NCBI RefSeq assembly: GCF_030445035.2
Contig: NC_080677.1
Span: forward strand, 930,001 to 994,000
Source: Dasypus novemcinctus
Lineage: Eukaryota > Chordata > Mammalia > Cingulata > Dasypodidae
Reading direction: 5' to 3'
DNA length: 64,000 bases
The notes under the pieces are model-generated. The model made no database searches. It worked only from the letters and a program-made list of their open reading frames with translations, and was not told the origin of the DNA. Shown in pieces: positions 18,156-30,599 of the stretch. The translations under genes were made by a program, and so were the position numbers. How positions within the stretch are numbered: position 1 is the stretch's first letter; every line of letters starts with the position of its first letter.

Positions 18156-19239
18156 ACATTGTTCAGGGGAAGAAACTCCCCGGACAATGGGTTGGTTTAT
18201 TTCCCAACCTCCGTCAAGCCGGCCTTCCCATTCTCTGCTTCTCATTGGCTTGTCTGGGCTGCTGTGGTGCCAGCACTCCAAGCTGCTCACAGAAAGCTGC
18301 TGGCAGAGGGGTTGAGTGACTGCCTTGCGGCGGGCATTTACCTTTCATAATAGCCTTTTACTTCATTTACCATACAGCCTATTTCAAATTTTAATTTCTA
18401 CTTGACCCTCCAGAGACAGGTACACATTTATCAGATTAAGTCAGCAGCTGAAGGAGATTTAAATTCATTCAGTGTCTTTACCAGTTTCTTCATTGCATTT
18501 TTCCTGAATCTAACAACATGAACTAGGATAAAATATAAAAATTCGCCCTGAGTAGCTCTCGGCTCGGTGGCACATCCTGAATGCCTTAGTGGTTTGAGTC
18601 TGAACTTAATAAACTGGTTATAAAAAAGGCTCGCGAAGTGTTTTTATTTCCTTTCTCAATCTGAATTCTGAGAGTATGTATAAGGTAGAGAAAATAGTCC
18701 AAAGCTAACATTATGGAGTGGAAGAATGTATTACTAAAAAAAACCCCAAAAAACCAAAAAACCCCAAACAAACCTCATAATATTTTATTGGTAATATTGT
18801 CAGCTGTGGGAAATTTTAGCCAGAATTCATCAGCAGTGAAAGACACAAACAGCTCTGAAACTTGCTGCGGTAGGTGGGATTCCTTGTGTTTCTTCCTGAG
18901 GACAGATAAATAGGGGCTTTTATAACATGGGACTTTTCTTTCATGGTTCACAAGGTGGGAAATGTATAAATAGAACAACTGTTAAAAGCATTTAACACCA
19001 AATAAAGAGGAGATTTATTTCTTGATTCATATTTCTGAGGCAGAACAAGTAAAAACCCCCCAAATAACAATAAACTAGATATTGAAGGAGGATATTATTC
19101 CCTTTAGATCAAAAAGAAAATAAAAATATAATCATAGCTTATAGAGAAAACGAAATTAATGGGAAGGAGATATTAAAAACTTATAGGTTGATATTTTATT
19201 CACTATCTTGACAACTTTTCAATGTTAATATATGTTTCA
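18156..19239. other. No recognisable feature
   Basis: Mixed unique-looking sequence. An A-rich run near 18730-18775 (AAACCCCAAAAAACC words) is low complexity. No gene, SINE or LTR was identified. Confidence 0.45.
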
Positions 19240-19735
19240 TGATTTTTTTCTTAATGTTTTTAGTTAAACTTTATTTTGATATATTGTAGATTCACTTGTA
19301 GGGGTAAGAAATAATATACAGAAATCCAATAGACACTTTGCCCAGTTTCTCCCAATGCAAAACTAAAGTAAAATACTACAGCCAGAAGATACAGTATTTC
19401 CATCACCACAGTGAGCCCTCCTGCTGTCCTTTTGTAGCCCCACCTACCTGCGTCCTTCTCCCACTCCCCTTGACTGGCAGCCATGAACCTGTTCTCTATT
19501 TCTATTAAGTTGTAATTTTAATAATGCATAGGCGAGATCATGCAGCACGTGACCTTTTGATATCGGCCTTTTCCCTCGGTATGACTCCCTCGAGGTTCGT
19601 GCAGGCTGTGGCATGTGCCGTGGTGGGCAGGATTCGGTGGTGTGGATGTATAACCGTTTACTCACTCGCCTCTGGAGGGACAGCTGGCTGTGTCCACATT
19701 TTAGCTGTTACAAGTAAAACTGCTGTAAACATAAA
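19240..19735 (-). mobile_element. Old L1 3' end fragment
   Basis: Reads on the minus strand as an L1 3' UTR joined to the ORF2 end. The clues are a T-rich start, GTAGATTCACTTGTAGGGG, CATGAACCTGTTCTCTATTTCTA and the vertebrate L1 ORF2-end style text near 19560-19720. An A run at 19734-19749 follows. Confidence 0.5.
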
Positions 19736-20639
19736 AAAAAAAAAAAAAAGAAAAAACACAGAATTTGGTCAAATTCCAAAGCCTAAAATGCTTTTGTAAA
19801 AGGGGTGAGCTAAATGAACCAAGTATTCATGATAAGTTAGAAAAAAAGTAGATTTCGATCAAGATGCTGCATTAAGCCCATGCTTCGGTATGCCCCATAT
19901 CCTCAACTGCAATCAGCAATCGAGGAAATATAAGCAGAGGAAACAAGGACTGTGCCGATGGCAGAGGCTGCTGGACCGAGGCTCTGGGCCCAGCAGTGAT
20001 GGGTGACTTAGAAACTGTAGAGGAATTCTGGAGCCAGGGTTGCAATTTGAAGCCAGGGAAAGGGGTGAACCTTCTTGCTCATGAGAAAAGATAGAAAAAA
20101 AAATGATGTCTGGGTTGATAATAAAATTTTGTCCTAGCAAGGTAGTTGGACAAAGGCATAACTTCATGTCCATATCCGAACCAAGCTACCTAGTGGTTTA
20201 GTGACCAAATGACATTAATGGCAATATTATTATCCCAGAAGCACTAAATCTACCTCCTTCTAAATTGATATCTAGGGGACTGGGTGGAAGCAAACACAAG
20301 ATCTCAAGACAGGAAGACGTATCTAGCAGAACAAGAAAGAGAAAATAAAAGCAAAATAAAACTTTCCTACAACATAACCCTGTGAAACTTTATAAAATGC
20401 ATAAAAATTTTAAGAGAAAAATTCAGGCAAAATTAGAAATTACATATTAAATTTACCCCAGATAAAATTAATTACATGGAATTGTTTGAGAAACATTTAT
20501 AATAAATTATGTTAAAGATGCTAAAAAGGTAAAGGTTTAGAATCTATAAGAAGGTGAATAATATATTAAAACATGCAAAAATAAATGAAGAAAAGGAAAT
20601 ATTTAAAATGACCTTAGAAATAAAATCTTAGAAATTTTC

Positions 20640-20765
20640 TTTTCTCATCTCATTTATTTTTTTCTAGCTCCTATCATTTTATGCGACAATGGTTTTGATG
20701 TTGCTAGCCTATAGTACTTTGTCTACAATAAAGTCTTGTTTCCTCGAAGACTGAAAAAAAAAAAA
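20640..20765 (+). pseudogene. Candidate short processed retrocopy (3' UTR piece)
   Basis: About 120 bp ending CTACAATAAAGTCTTGTTTCCTC, about 15 bp more, then a 12-base A run interrupted once. It looks like an mRNA 3' end with AATAAA about 30 bp before a poly(A) tail, inserted in L1-like sequence. Short repeats on both sides (AGAAAT) are too weak to prove a target duplication. The parent gene is not recognised. Confidence 0.35.
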
Positions 20766-20769
20766 GAAA

Positions 20770-22130
20770 TCAAACAAAAAAACTAGATGGGTTAGATTTT
20801 AGAGTAAGCACCATTGAAAAGTGAAATAGTGAACTGGAAGATAATACTGAGAAATTATCTCAGATCACTACTGAGAGATTAGAATCATATTTGTGAAAGA
20901 ATAGTTTAGAGACATGACAAATGGACTGAAAATGCCCCATATATATTTGACGAGAGTTCCAGAGGAAGAGAAGAGAAGGAATGATAAGGAAGCAATATTT
21001 TAAGAGAACTTTTCAGAGAATCCTCAGGTCAACAGAGTAGTCTAAGCTCTTCAACTGAGAGCAAGAAGAGCAAATCCACATCCAGATGCATGAGAAGCTG
21101 CAGATGTTAATGACATCAGGACCATCTGAAATGCATCCAGAGAAAAGACCCATCATTCACCAAGGGATGAGTGCTGCACTGACAGCAGCAGCAGGCAGTG
21201 CTCATAGAAATGGGGATGCTAATTTCAAAGTGCTGACTTGGCCAATACAAACTGGATGCTGGGAAGACCGACTTAAAGGAAGCAACTGTTGCCAATTCAG
21301 TTGCTCTCCCACTCTCCCTTTAAAATCTTTTTCAAAGATTAAAAGTAAATTTCCTCAAATCTATTTTTGAGGAAATCACATGTCCAATAAGGTTTTAAAA
21401 TCCAGGATATATAAACAGGAGTTACAACTCAACAATAAAAAGACAAATGACCCAATTAAAAAATGGGCAAAAGAGTTGAATAGACATTTGTCCAAAGAAG
21501 AAATACAAATGGCAAAAAAAAAAAAAAAAAACACACACATGAAAAAAATGCTCAACATCACTAACGGTTAGGGAAATGTAAATCAAAAACTACAAGGAAA
21601 TATCATTTCACACCTACCAGAATGGCCACAATTAAAAAGACAGAGAACTACAAGTGGTGGGGAGGATGTGGAGAGATAGGAACAGTTATTCATTACTGGT
21701 GGGAATTCAGAATGCTGCAGCCACTGTGGAGGGCTGTTTGGTAGTTCCTGAGGAAGGTGAATATAGACTTGACAAGTGACCCTGCAATACCACTAGTGGG
21801 GATATACCCAGAAGAACCGAGAGCAGTGACACAAATAGAACCTGCTCACCTATGTTCGTAGTGGCATTGTTCACGATTGCCAAAAGCTGGAAACAACCCA
21901 CATGTCCATCAACTAAAAAATGGATGAACAAACGGTGGTGTATTCGCATAATGGACTATTAGGCAGCAGTAAGAAGAAATGAAGTCATAAAGCATATGAC
22001 AGCATGGATGAAGCTGGAGGGCGTTATGTTGAGTGCAGCAAGCCAGACACAAAAGGACAAACACTGTAGGATTGCATTGCTATAAACCAAATATGTTGTA
22101 TAACATAAAGTAGGATTAAAAAAAAAAGTA
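20770..22130 (+). mobile_element. Old L1 (L1M/HAL1-like), plus strand
   Basis: The first half (20800-21350) has ORF1-like text. From 21380 it is the ORF2 3' end, recognisable by AAATGGGCAAAAGAGTTGAATAGACATTTG, GGAGGATGTGGAGAGATAGGAAC, AGTGGGGATATACCC and ACATGTCCATCAACTAAAAAATGG (all standard L1 ORF2-end text). Stops and indels are numerous. It ends in an A-rich run near 22120. Confidence 0.78.
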
Positions 22131-22829
22131 TATAAATTTTCTTTTTCCCAACGAGCAGGTCCATGATTAGGTTAATACAATTTTTATGGGCACTTTAAAA
22201 CACGTTTCCAACCCAGTACCAAGGCTGTCCAGTCCCATCCACGGCCTAAGCCTCTAATTTCCTTCAGTTACATCATGCTCTCTCATCTTACTGAGGATGC
22301 AGGAGACGAGGTATGTAGGGGAACAGGAAAATTTTCCTGGGCTTGTTCAAAGCTGGCTCTGCACTTTCCAGCTGAGCAGAGCTTGGAGCTGGCTGGCCTG
22401 CACCTCTGACCCACATGAGTTCCGCGTGTTGTCCGGACACCGGCCCCCACTGCTCTTCTCTCTCCCCAGCTCCTTCCCTCATCTGCCCCCTGTCCTCTAA
22501 GGATTGTGTCCACCTTCAGCTGCTGGGGCTGGGTCCCCACTGCCCGCCCGGGAAGCCCTACAGACAAGAACTCAGAGGTCTTGCTGCCAGCTCCCCTGGA
22601 CACAGCCCACGCCGCGGCCTTCGGGAACGTTTTCACTTTGCTCTGCTCTGGTAACCTCTGGGAAAGCAGCCGGCTACGACTAGCGCAGTTACCGCTCCCT
22701 GGGCGTCTGTCAGCACGGCCCTGCCTGTCTCCAGCCTTTCAGGTTTGCAGGCTGGTGTCCGAGCCGGCCGCGCTCCGCCACCCTCCACAGCTGAGGCGTT
22801 ATGCTCTCCTAACTATCCCACTGCAGGAG
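22131..22829. other. GC-richer stretch, no gene recognised
   Basis: Moderately GC-rich, with long open frames on both strands (up to 188 codons for 22506-23072). None has a recognisable domain, and opposite-strand frames are equally open, which is expected from composition. No splice-bounded exon can be argued. Confidence 0.4.
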
Positions 22830-23440
22830 TGGGGACCTCTCCCCCCCACCTGCTTTCCTTTCTCCCAGCTGCTGAAACAGATACCTTGCAAGAGGTTGGC
22901 CTCAAGGACAGCAATTTGCCGACTCACAGTTTTGAGGCCAGAAGTCGATCATCAGGCATCATCGAGGCGATGGTTCTGCCCAGGAGCCTGGGGGCTGGGC
23001 TGGCTGCGGGCGGTCTTGGTCCTGCGCTTTTCTGCCACCTGGAGCCTCTCTAGCTTCTGTGGGTTCTGTTGACTGCCGGCTTCTTCCTCTGGCTTTCTCT
23101 CTCTCTCTCTCTTTTTTTTCTATTGTCAGCTAACTTTATTTAAAAAAAAACATATTTTCAATTTAAAAAAATATACATAGATTACACAAAATGTTGCACA
23201 CGAAAATATAAGGGATTCCCATCTGCCCCACTCCTCCCACCTCCCACCCTTCCCTGTGGATTTCTCTGTGTCTGGATTTCATTCTGCCTATTAAGCTTTC
23301 CAGTCAAGGGTTAAGATTCTGTTGGGTCACACCTTCACGGAAGTGGCTTCGTCAGAAGGGCCCCCTTACAATGGGTGTGCAGCCACAGGAACGGATTGAG
23401 ATTGAGAACGTGCTTTCCAGGGCACAGAGCCCCAAGCCAC
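22830..23440. repeat. Ancient interspersed repeat, split by an L1 3' end
   Basis: Text such as GTTTTGAGGCCAGAAGTCG and GGCTGGGCTGGCTGCGGGCGGTC corresponds to 60690-60860 (GTTCTGAGGCGAGGAAAAGTCC, GGGGCTGGCTGCTGGCGATCC), so both are copies of one old family. Positions 23100-23250, with a TC microsatellite, poly-T and GGGATTCCCATCTGCCCCA, are a separate short minus-strand L1 tail inserted in it. Confidence 0.5.
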
Positions 23441-24815
23441 CGCCCCACCACTGCCCTTGGTGGGACAGAACACAGCACACCATTGTCTAAAGGTAACACT
23501 CCTCCCACTGTGGCTCACAAAATCTCAGAAAAAAGATTTTTCTGAGAAAAATCTCGGAAAAGTTACTCAGCCATTGTTTAGTTATTCATTTGAAAACATA
23601 TGTATCTTAGAAGGTTGTCTGTATTACAACTCGCTTCATGCCTCGGTGTCTCTACTGGATTTTCCCATGGACAGCCTATTATACTAACTAAGTTACCATT
23701 CAAGAGTATGGGCATAATACAGACCTTTTAGATATAAAAGACTCAGAGGGTTGACAGCCTACAGATCCTTTTAAAAAATACTGAGAGGTATTCAACAAGA
23801 AGGAAAATGAACATGGAGGGAAAGTACGGGTACAGAAATTAATAAACTATGGGAGAGTTTAATTAACTATTACATTTATTTTTAACTTTTGTTTTATCAA
23901 AGTTATCCAGGATGTAATAAAAAGTCAATTAGTTCTACAGGGTTTTATTCTTTATTTTGAATGTAACAGTTCCCTTCCCCTCTACCCTCTAGGCACACAC
24001 TTATTAATCTTATCTAGTCCCATTGTTTCAAAAAAATCAGATATGCCCTATGAACATACAAATGAAACTTTGTAGCTTAGACTGCTCTGCTGAATTCTAG
24101 ACATGCCACCTAACTGCCTCTACCTGACAACTGCACTTATGCATCTAATCAACGTCATGGACTTAATAGGTTCAAAATGGAATGCTTGACTTTCCTTTGC
24201 AAACCCGCATCTTCCCCAGTAGTCCTCCTCTCTGTTAAAAAACAAAAACAAAAACAACCGAAAACACAAACAGCTGGAGAGTCCAGGATGACCAGACCCA
24301 AAGTACATCTAGATGGAGTTGGTTCTGTCTTTGAAGTCCTCGCAGTCGCACCATCGCATCACTGTCCCACAGACCTCGTCTCCTGCTCCCTCGTGTTCTC
24401 GCTGTCACAGCCGCACTGGCCTCTTTGCTGTTGTTGAGCGTCCCCTGCACGCGTCCATCTCAGCACCTGTGCACCTGCCATCGCCTGTGCTGGGAACGTT
24501 CTTCAACCCCAGCAGCCTCAGGGGAGACGGCCCCCGCCTCCTTCAGGTCTGCTTCAGTGCCACCTCGTCAGGAACCCAATCCTGCCCACCCTCTGGGAAG
24601 GGCCACTTTACCTGGCACCAGTCATCTTCCTCCCCCTTCTCTACTTCACTTTATGCAGTCTCTAGCACCACCTGACTCTTGGCCTCTCTTCCTCTATCTC
24701 TAGCATAGCAATGTCTATGTCTGTGTATGTACATACATAGGTATTCGTATATGTATAAACTATATACAAATGTATATGTACAAAAATAAATGTTTTGTTC
24801 ATTTTTTATTATTAG
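23441..24815. other. No recognisable feature
   Basis: AT-rich to 24120, then a GC-richer stretch with compositional open frames. A short ATGTATATGTA repeat occurs near 24720-24790. I see no gene. Confidence 0.4.
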
Positions 24816-24816
24816 T

Positions 24817-24925
24817 TTATGACATGTCTCCTCTCACTAGAATATAAGTTCCATTAGAGCAGGGATTTTGTTTTATTTTGATGCTGAGCCTTTAGTAGGG
24901 CCTGGCATGTAGTAGGGACCCAACC
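24817..24925 (+). mobile_element. L2 3' end fragment
   Basis: CTCTCACTAGAATATAAGTTCC, then AGCAGGGATTTTG and GCCTGGCATGTAGTAGGGACCC match the conserved 3' end of LINE2. Confidence 0.7.
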
Positions 24926-24934
24926 CATTTGTTT

Positions 24935-25515
24935 TTGTTTGTTTTGTTTTTAGGTTTATACTGAGGTATAAAATGCATCCAATGAGGTGCAAAAATCCTA
25001 TGTATATGGCTTAATGAATTTTGGCATATGTGTGCACCCCTGTAACCACTGCCTGGGGTAGTATAGGGCACTTCTGTCACACCAGAAGGTTCGCGCCCGC
25101 TCCCATCCAGGAGGGAGCTGCTCGTCTGACTCATACTATTAACAGTTCTGCCTCTTCTTGAGCTGCATGCGAAGGGAATCATGGCTTGTGCTCCTTTGTG
25201 TCTGGCTTCTTTTGCTCAATAATTTGGCTGTGAGATTCATCCATGTTGTTATATCACTACTTCTTTCTTTTTTTCTTCTGTTGTACGAATCTTCCACAAT
25301 ATATTCACCTATTTTCCTGGTTGATAGAAATTGGGGTTGTTTCCAGTTCTTAGCAATTGAGTTCTCTGAAGGGTCTTGAACATGATCTGGGCAGAAGCCC
25401 ACACTTCCCCTGGGGTGGTGCAGTGTCTTGAAATAGCCACACGTAGATATTGCCAAGCAGCTTTCCAAAGTGGCTGTGCCAGTCCACACTCGCACCAGCA
25501 ATAACTCCCCGTTAT
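24935..25515 (-). mobile_element. Old L1 3' end, minus strand
   Basis: Begins with TTTTAGGTTTATACTGAGGTATAAAATG and continues to CTTTTGCTCAATAATTTGGCTGTGAGATTCATCC and GGTTGTTTCCAGTTCTTAGC, the reverse complement of L1 3' UTR and ORF2 end. It ends CAGTCCACACTCGCACCAGCAATAA. Open frames here are antisense artefacts. Confidence 0.72.
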
Positions 25516-26835
25516 CCCCCACTCATGTTCCTACCCTGGCTCTATCAGGAAGGACAAATGGCTTGTTTGGTTGGAGACCATTACTAGAACCTTCTAGGAA
25601 ATAAACCATTTTGTATCCAGATCTAATCCAAACTAACATTAACACTCACAATTCCCTCACTATGGATGCAAATCCATCACAAGAGGTCCATAGCACACAT
25701 GCTTCGTATCTCTTGTTTTTCAACAAAAGTATCAGCTGGTTCCAGTTTGGATCTATTATTCCATGAGAAGCCAAGTCTGCTTCATCCATGGACACCTTTG
25801 CCCTGGGGATCTCTGTGGATAGAGTTTGGTCATTAGAGTCCTCCGCTTTTCCTTGGCATATTTGAATTTCCCATCTAGCAGGTGTCTGGCCACGTAAACC
25901 TCCAGGTGGCTGCCCTGCTACATAAGTCTCGCTATCAGGCATTGCGGAGGTCCCTCTGCTGCAGGAGACCTTCGCATTCAGGGAGGCTGCAGTCCTCTTG
26001 CCTCATGGGAACTGGTGGAGAGCATCTGGGCAGAAAGATGGCAACGTCTACACACAGCAAGGCCTGGGAAAAAGCCAGTCCCACCCAGCAGATGCCATTC
26101 AAATTATGGAATGTGGCCATAGCAGCGGTGGTAGTGGGGGGCTCGCCCACTTAAACAGTTAAGTGGAGGTCCCCCACTCAAAGGCTGTGATTCTGTTTAA
26201 TGCATTCCCCATGGGATGGTGTCTTGCAGCCTGCACACTGCCCGCAGGGATGTCTGCTGACCTTTCCAACAACACGGTCCTGCCAATAGGCCATTCCAGC
26301 AGCCCTCCTGGTCTGCAAAATTCAGACCCAGGGACCAAAGCAGATACTGGTCCACCTGATTCTGGAGGCATATTGGAAAGATAACTAAGGAGAACAACAC
26401 TAGGACTTGGATCAATAAGGAGAAAGCAGGCAGAAAACAGGAAGAAAGACAAAAGCAACTCACAGTGAACAGCTCTGCTGCAGTGTCCTGTGACTTTGCC
26501 TGTCTCCACCAAGGTCACGGAGGGAAGGCCCAGCCTCGGTCGGACCTGAGTCTGGCAGAAGGACATGTGATCCATGGAACATGGAGAGATAAAGAGCCTC
26601 CTGTGCAGCTGTCGAAGGCAGTTGTTAATGGTCCTCCTCTCTTGCAGGAGGCTGCCACCCACTATTTCTCATCCACACCTCTGGTTTCAATAAAGGATGG
26701 GACTTCCACAAACTGCAGCTTCACGTTGGCTCCTTGGCAACGGAGTGATGCACCCTGCTCCTTGGCCCCTGGACCTTCTGCTCAGTGTTGTCCTGGGAAT
26801 CAGGGACCTGGAACACTGACCAAGCTGATTTTGAT
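25516..26835. other. Unassigned, probably repeat-derived
   Basis: Moderate GC with open frames of 126 (plus, 26465-26845) and 167 codons (minus, 26159-26662) that overlap each other and lack recognisable domains. An AATAAA at about 26690 and another at 26847 could be LTR-like, but no TG...CA ends or duplications were found. I do not call a gene. Confidence 0.35.
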
Positions 26836-26839
26836 TTTG

Positions 26840-28330
26840 TTGTAAGAAATAAACCATGTGAGAATTTAGAAATAGACCCTCCTACCTATGGTCAATTGAT
26901 TTTTGACAAGGGTGCCAAGCCTATCAATTAAGAAAGAATAATCACTTCAACAAATGGTACTGGGAAAACTGGATATCCATACACAAAAGAATGAAGGTGA
27001 CCCTAACCTCACACCATATACAAAAATCAACTCAAAATGGATCAAGGACCTAAATATAAGAACTAGAACTACAACACTCCTAGAAGAAAACCTAGGGAAG
27101 CATCTCCAGGTCCCTGTGTTATGCAATGGTTTCTTAGACTTTATATCAAAACACAGGTAACAAAAGAAAAAATAGATAAGGGGGACCTCATCAAAATCAA
27201 AAGCTGTTGTGCATCAAAGGGCTATCATGGAAGTAAAATGACAACTTACACAATGGGAGAAAATATTTAGAAACTACATATCCAATAAAGGTCTAATAAC
27301 CAGAATACATATAAAGAAATCCTACAACTGAACAACAAAAACAAACAAAAGACTTGAATAGACATTTCTGCAAAGAAGATATACAAATGTCAAAAACATA
27401 TGAAAAGATGTGATAACATCATTCACTGTTAGGGAAATGCAAATCAAAGCCACAATGAGATACCATTTTGAACCCACCAGACTGCCTGATATTAAAAAAT
27501 GGAAAGGAACAAGTATTAGAGAAGATGTGGAGAAATAGAAGCACTTGTTCATTGTTGGTAGGCAAGACCTATTGGTAGTTCCTCAGAAAAGTAAGCATAG
27601 AACTACCATATGAGTGGGCAATCCCAATTCTAGGTATATACTCAAAAGACTTGAAAGTAGGTACTCAGATATTTGCATGCAGATGTTCATAGCATCATTA
27701 CTCACAATTGCTAAGAGATGGAAGCGGCCCAAGTGTCCATCAACCAATGAATGGATAAACAAAATGTGGTATGTACATACAATGTAATATTAGTCAGCGA
27801 TAAAATGGAAAGAAGTTTTTTTTTTTTTTTTAAAGATTTATTTATTTATTTAATTTCCCCCCCTCCCCTGGTTGTCTGTTCTTGGTGTCTATTTGCTGCA
27901 TCTTGTTTCTTTGTCCGCTTCTGTTGTCGTCAGCGGCACGGGAAGTGTGGGCAGCGCCATTCCTGGGCAGGCTGCACTTTCTTTTCACGCTGGGCGGCTT
28001 TCCTCACGGGCGCACTCCTTGCGCGTGGGGCTTCCCCACGTGGGGGACTTCCCCACGCGGGGGACACCCTTGCATGGCACGGCACTCCTTGCGCGCATCA
28101 GCGCTGTGCATGGCCAGCTCCACACGGGTCAAGGAGGCCCGGGGTTTGAACCGCGGACCTCCCATATGGTAGACGGACGCCCTAACCACTGGGCCAAAGT
28201 CCGTTTCCCGAAAGAAGTTTTGATGCATGCAGCAATGAGTATGAACCTTGAAGACATGCTGAGTGAAATAAGCCAGAGACAAAAGGACAAATATTGTATG
28301 ATTTCAGTAGTATGAAATAATGAGAGTAAG
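26840..28330 (+). mobile_element. L1 ORF2 3' portion, plus strand, split by a SINE
   Basis: Standard ORF2-end text: CTATGGTCAATTGATTTTTGACAAGGG, ACTGGATATCCATACACAAAAGAATGA, AGACATTTCTGCAAAGAAG, GTGTCCATCAACCAATGAATGG. A DAS-type SINE interrupts it at 27820-28209, after which ATGAGTATGAACCTTGAAGACATGCTGAGTGAAATAAGCC continues. The ORF is broken by many stops. Confidence 0.88.
27820..28209 (-). mobile_element. DAS-type tRNA-derived SINE 1
   Basis: Flanked by 12-bp duplications GAAAGAAGTTTT (27808-27819 and 28210-28221). On the minus strand it starts GGGAAACGGACTTTGGCCCAG, with an A box (TGGCCCAGTGGTT) and a B-box-like GGTTCAAACC, and ends in an AAATAAATAAATCTTT(A)n tail. Insertion in L1 ORF2 dates it after that L1. 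Confidence 0.92.
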
Positions 28331-28489
28331 CAAATTCTTTGAGTGAGGAGCTAGAACACAGGTTATCAGGGGATAAGGTGGGGGTGAAGAATGGGAAATT
28401 AATGCTTTAATTATACAGAGTTTCTATTTGTGCTGATGGAAAAGTTTTAATGATGGATGGTAGCACAACATTGTGTAATTAGCAACACT

Positions 28490-28615
28490 GAAATATATAT
28501 ATATATATGTATATATCTATATATTTGAATGTGGTTAAAAGCAGAAATTTTGGGATACACATACACACAATAATACATATATTTTAGTAATATATATATT
28601 ACTAAAAATAAAAAT
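28490..28615. repeat. AT-rich microsatellite
   Basis: (AT)n runs at 28492-28525 and 28575-28600 with interspersed ACACAC. Low complexity after the L1 end. Confidence 0.7.
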
Positions 28616-28689
28616 TTAACTCTGGGATTTAGTCCCTGTGCTGTCTGTTCCTTGAGTTTGTATCCTAGTGGTAGGACAGGGATTTTCTT

Positions 28690-29735
28690 GAGTGTCAAGA
28701 ACTAACAAAACCAAAAAAACCAATGCAAAGAGCAGCTTTCACAGTTTTGGCAAGTTGGCTTAGTGTTGGCTGGTGCTCTTCTTTAGAGTTCCACCCTCCT
28801 GTCAAGAAGGTCAGCCCAAGGTGAATGCAATGTACAGCGTCCTCCCTGTCTTTTCCGGGGCTGTGTCTTGTCCTGGGCTTGTGTTTGCTAGTGCTCTTAG
28901 TAGGTACCCTGTACACAGGAATGTGAATGCCCTTCTACTCCTGAGGAAGCAGACCTTCTCCCTCCCCCAGGTGCTCCACCGTAGGTCAGAGCAGCTAAGC
29001 CTTTTTCCAGGCCACCTCTCAATTGCTGTTCAAGCTTCTTCCCCCTGTAGGACAAATTCTGGGAGGGGAGACATGCCAGAGAGGAGTTTCCCAAGTCGGT
29101 CTTTCCCAACCAGATCAAGGCCAGGACCCCAGAGAGGGATCACAGGCTGCTCCACACCGCCCTGGAGAGGCCAGAGGGGGGGCCAGGAAGGTGCCAGGAG
29201 CCTTTCCAATGGCTCTTTGACGCTAAATTTTCCCATTGGGCACTTGCATCATAAATGCAGCATTCTAGCTGTTCTCCATAGTTTTGAGGAAGTGCCAAAA
29301 CTGTCTTTTAAGTCTCCTCTGCTGTTTTTGCCTGGGATGCATTAGAATAATGGTCACTCTCAGAGTAGGGCCCTGGTGATCTGAAGTAGCTAATCAAGAG
29401 CAGTGACCTCAGTTTGACCACACACCCCTGGATTTGAGGAACTAGGTCTTCATATCCCATCCTGGCACCAGCAAGCTGAGTCAGGGGCATGGGTGGAGAA
29501 CCCCATTGCTGTCACCACGAGGTAGGGGAATGGGTGGTGGGAACTGCTGTACAGAAAGCACAATTCACGGATGTTTACCATGCTTTACCAGCCTCTTCTC
29601 CCATCCTTCCCTGGGTGCTGCACAGTTTTCTACTAGATTCCAGGGTCTCAGAACAATTGATCCAGACAGTTCCTGTCTGTTTAATGGCTGTTCTGGTGGA
29701 GGGACTGATTCCTGAGCTTCCAACTTAGCCACCTT
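28690..29735 (-). mobile_element. Probable old L1 5' UTR, minus strand
   Basis: The right end (GGAGGGACTGATTCCTGAGCTTCCAACTTAGCCACCTTCCCC) read on the minus strand starts GGGGAAGGTGGCTAAG, similar to L1 5' starts with a YY1-like word. The GC-rich body lacks ORFs with domain content, although a 190-codon frame is open. No ORF1 is attached on the left. A weak call. Confidence 0.35.
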
Positions 29736-30590
29736 CCCCAATCGTCCCTACTCATAGGATTTTGAGGACTAAGCAAAATTAAAAACATAATGCACTGAGC
29801 CTAGTGCTTGGTGCACAGAATTTAAAAAAGTTAATTATTCTTTTATATTTACATGGTTGTGTAATTTTGTACCTTGTTTGCAGTACCAATATACTGAACA
29901 CTTTTTCCATTCAGACATAAATTTTATGAAAAATGATAAACATGATTTTAACTGGATGTATAATATTCCATCAGATGTATATATGTATACACATATGCAT
30001 GTGTGTCTAGTCCACCATTTTCCTGTTATATATTTAATTTTCTATAGTTTTTTGCATTGTGTGAAAAGCTTTATTTATTTTAGAATTGGATACTGCCAAG
30101 GAAACAAAGGCACCAATGCAGTCAAAGCTGTAGGCTTTTTAAAAAAGAAACTGCTCAAGAGGGAGCTTTCAGATGGGGGGAGTGAAAGTCTCTGAATGGA
30201 GAGTGGGTTTCAGCAGTTTGTAGAGGGAACTGGGAGATTTCAGGTAGGAAGTTACAGTGACTGGAGGGCATTCAAGTTTTTCATCACATAAAGGATCTTA
30301 CACAGCAAAGAACAGATAAATATTGGTCAACATAGTATACTTGTCCACTTTTAATAAACTATTCCTTCCAGACCGAGGCCATCTTATCATTAAATGTTGC
30401 TCAAATTGCACCTTATCAGTAGTGTTCCGCTTTTTGTCTGTATTGTCCTTGGCCATTTTTATCTTCTAAAAAGTCCTTGCCATTTTTCAGAAAAGGGACC
30501 ACTCCTGGCAATTCCTAATACAGGTTGCTGTTTTATTTTATTTGACTGTACTTAGTATAGATCTAGAACTGAAATTGCTCCATGATTAAG
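29736..30590. other. Old repeat fragments, mostly unassigned
   Basis: A MIR-like end is possible at 29755-29825. Sequence at 29850-30060 (TAACTGGATGTATAATATTCCATC and so on) resembles antisense L1 ORF2/3' UTR. The rest is unassigned. Confidence 0.35.
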
Positions 30591-30599
30591 AATGATGAG

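Noticed and set aside
22506-23072. 188-codon frame as a host exon
   Set aside because: GC-rich composition, overlapping open frames in other frames, partly inside an old repeat, no domain and no splice logic.
27872-28315. Frames of 90-147 codons in the SINE copies at 27.8, 33.4, 36.8, 45.8, 48.9 and 52.0 kb as a repeated protein family
   Set aside because: They translate the same SINE; similarity between them is repeat similarity.
28773-29345. 190-codon frame as a gene
   Set aside because: Opposite-strand frames are also open, and the region looks like an L1 5' UTR.
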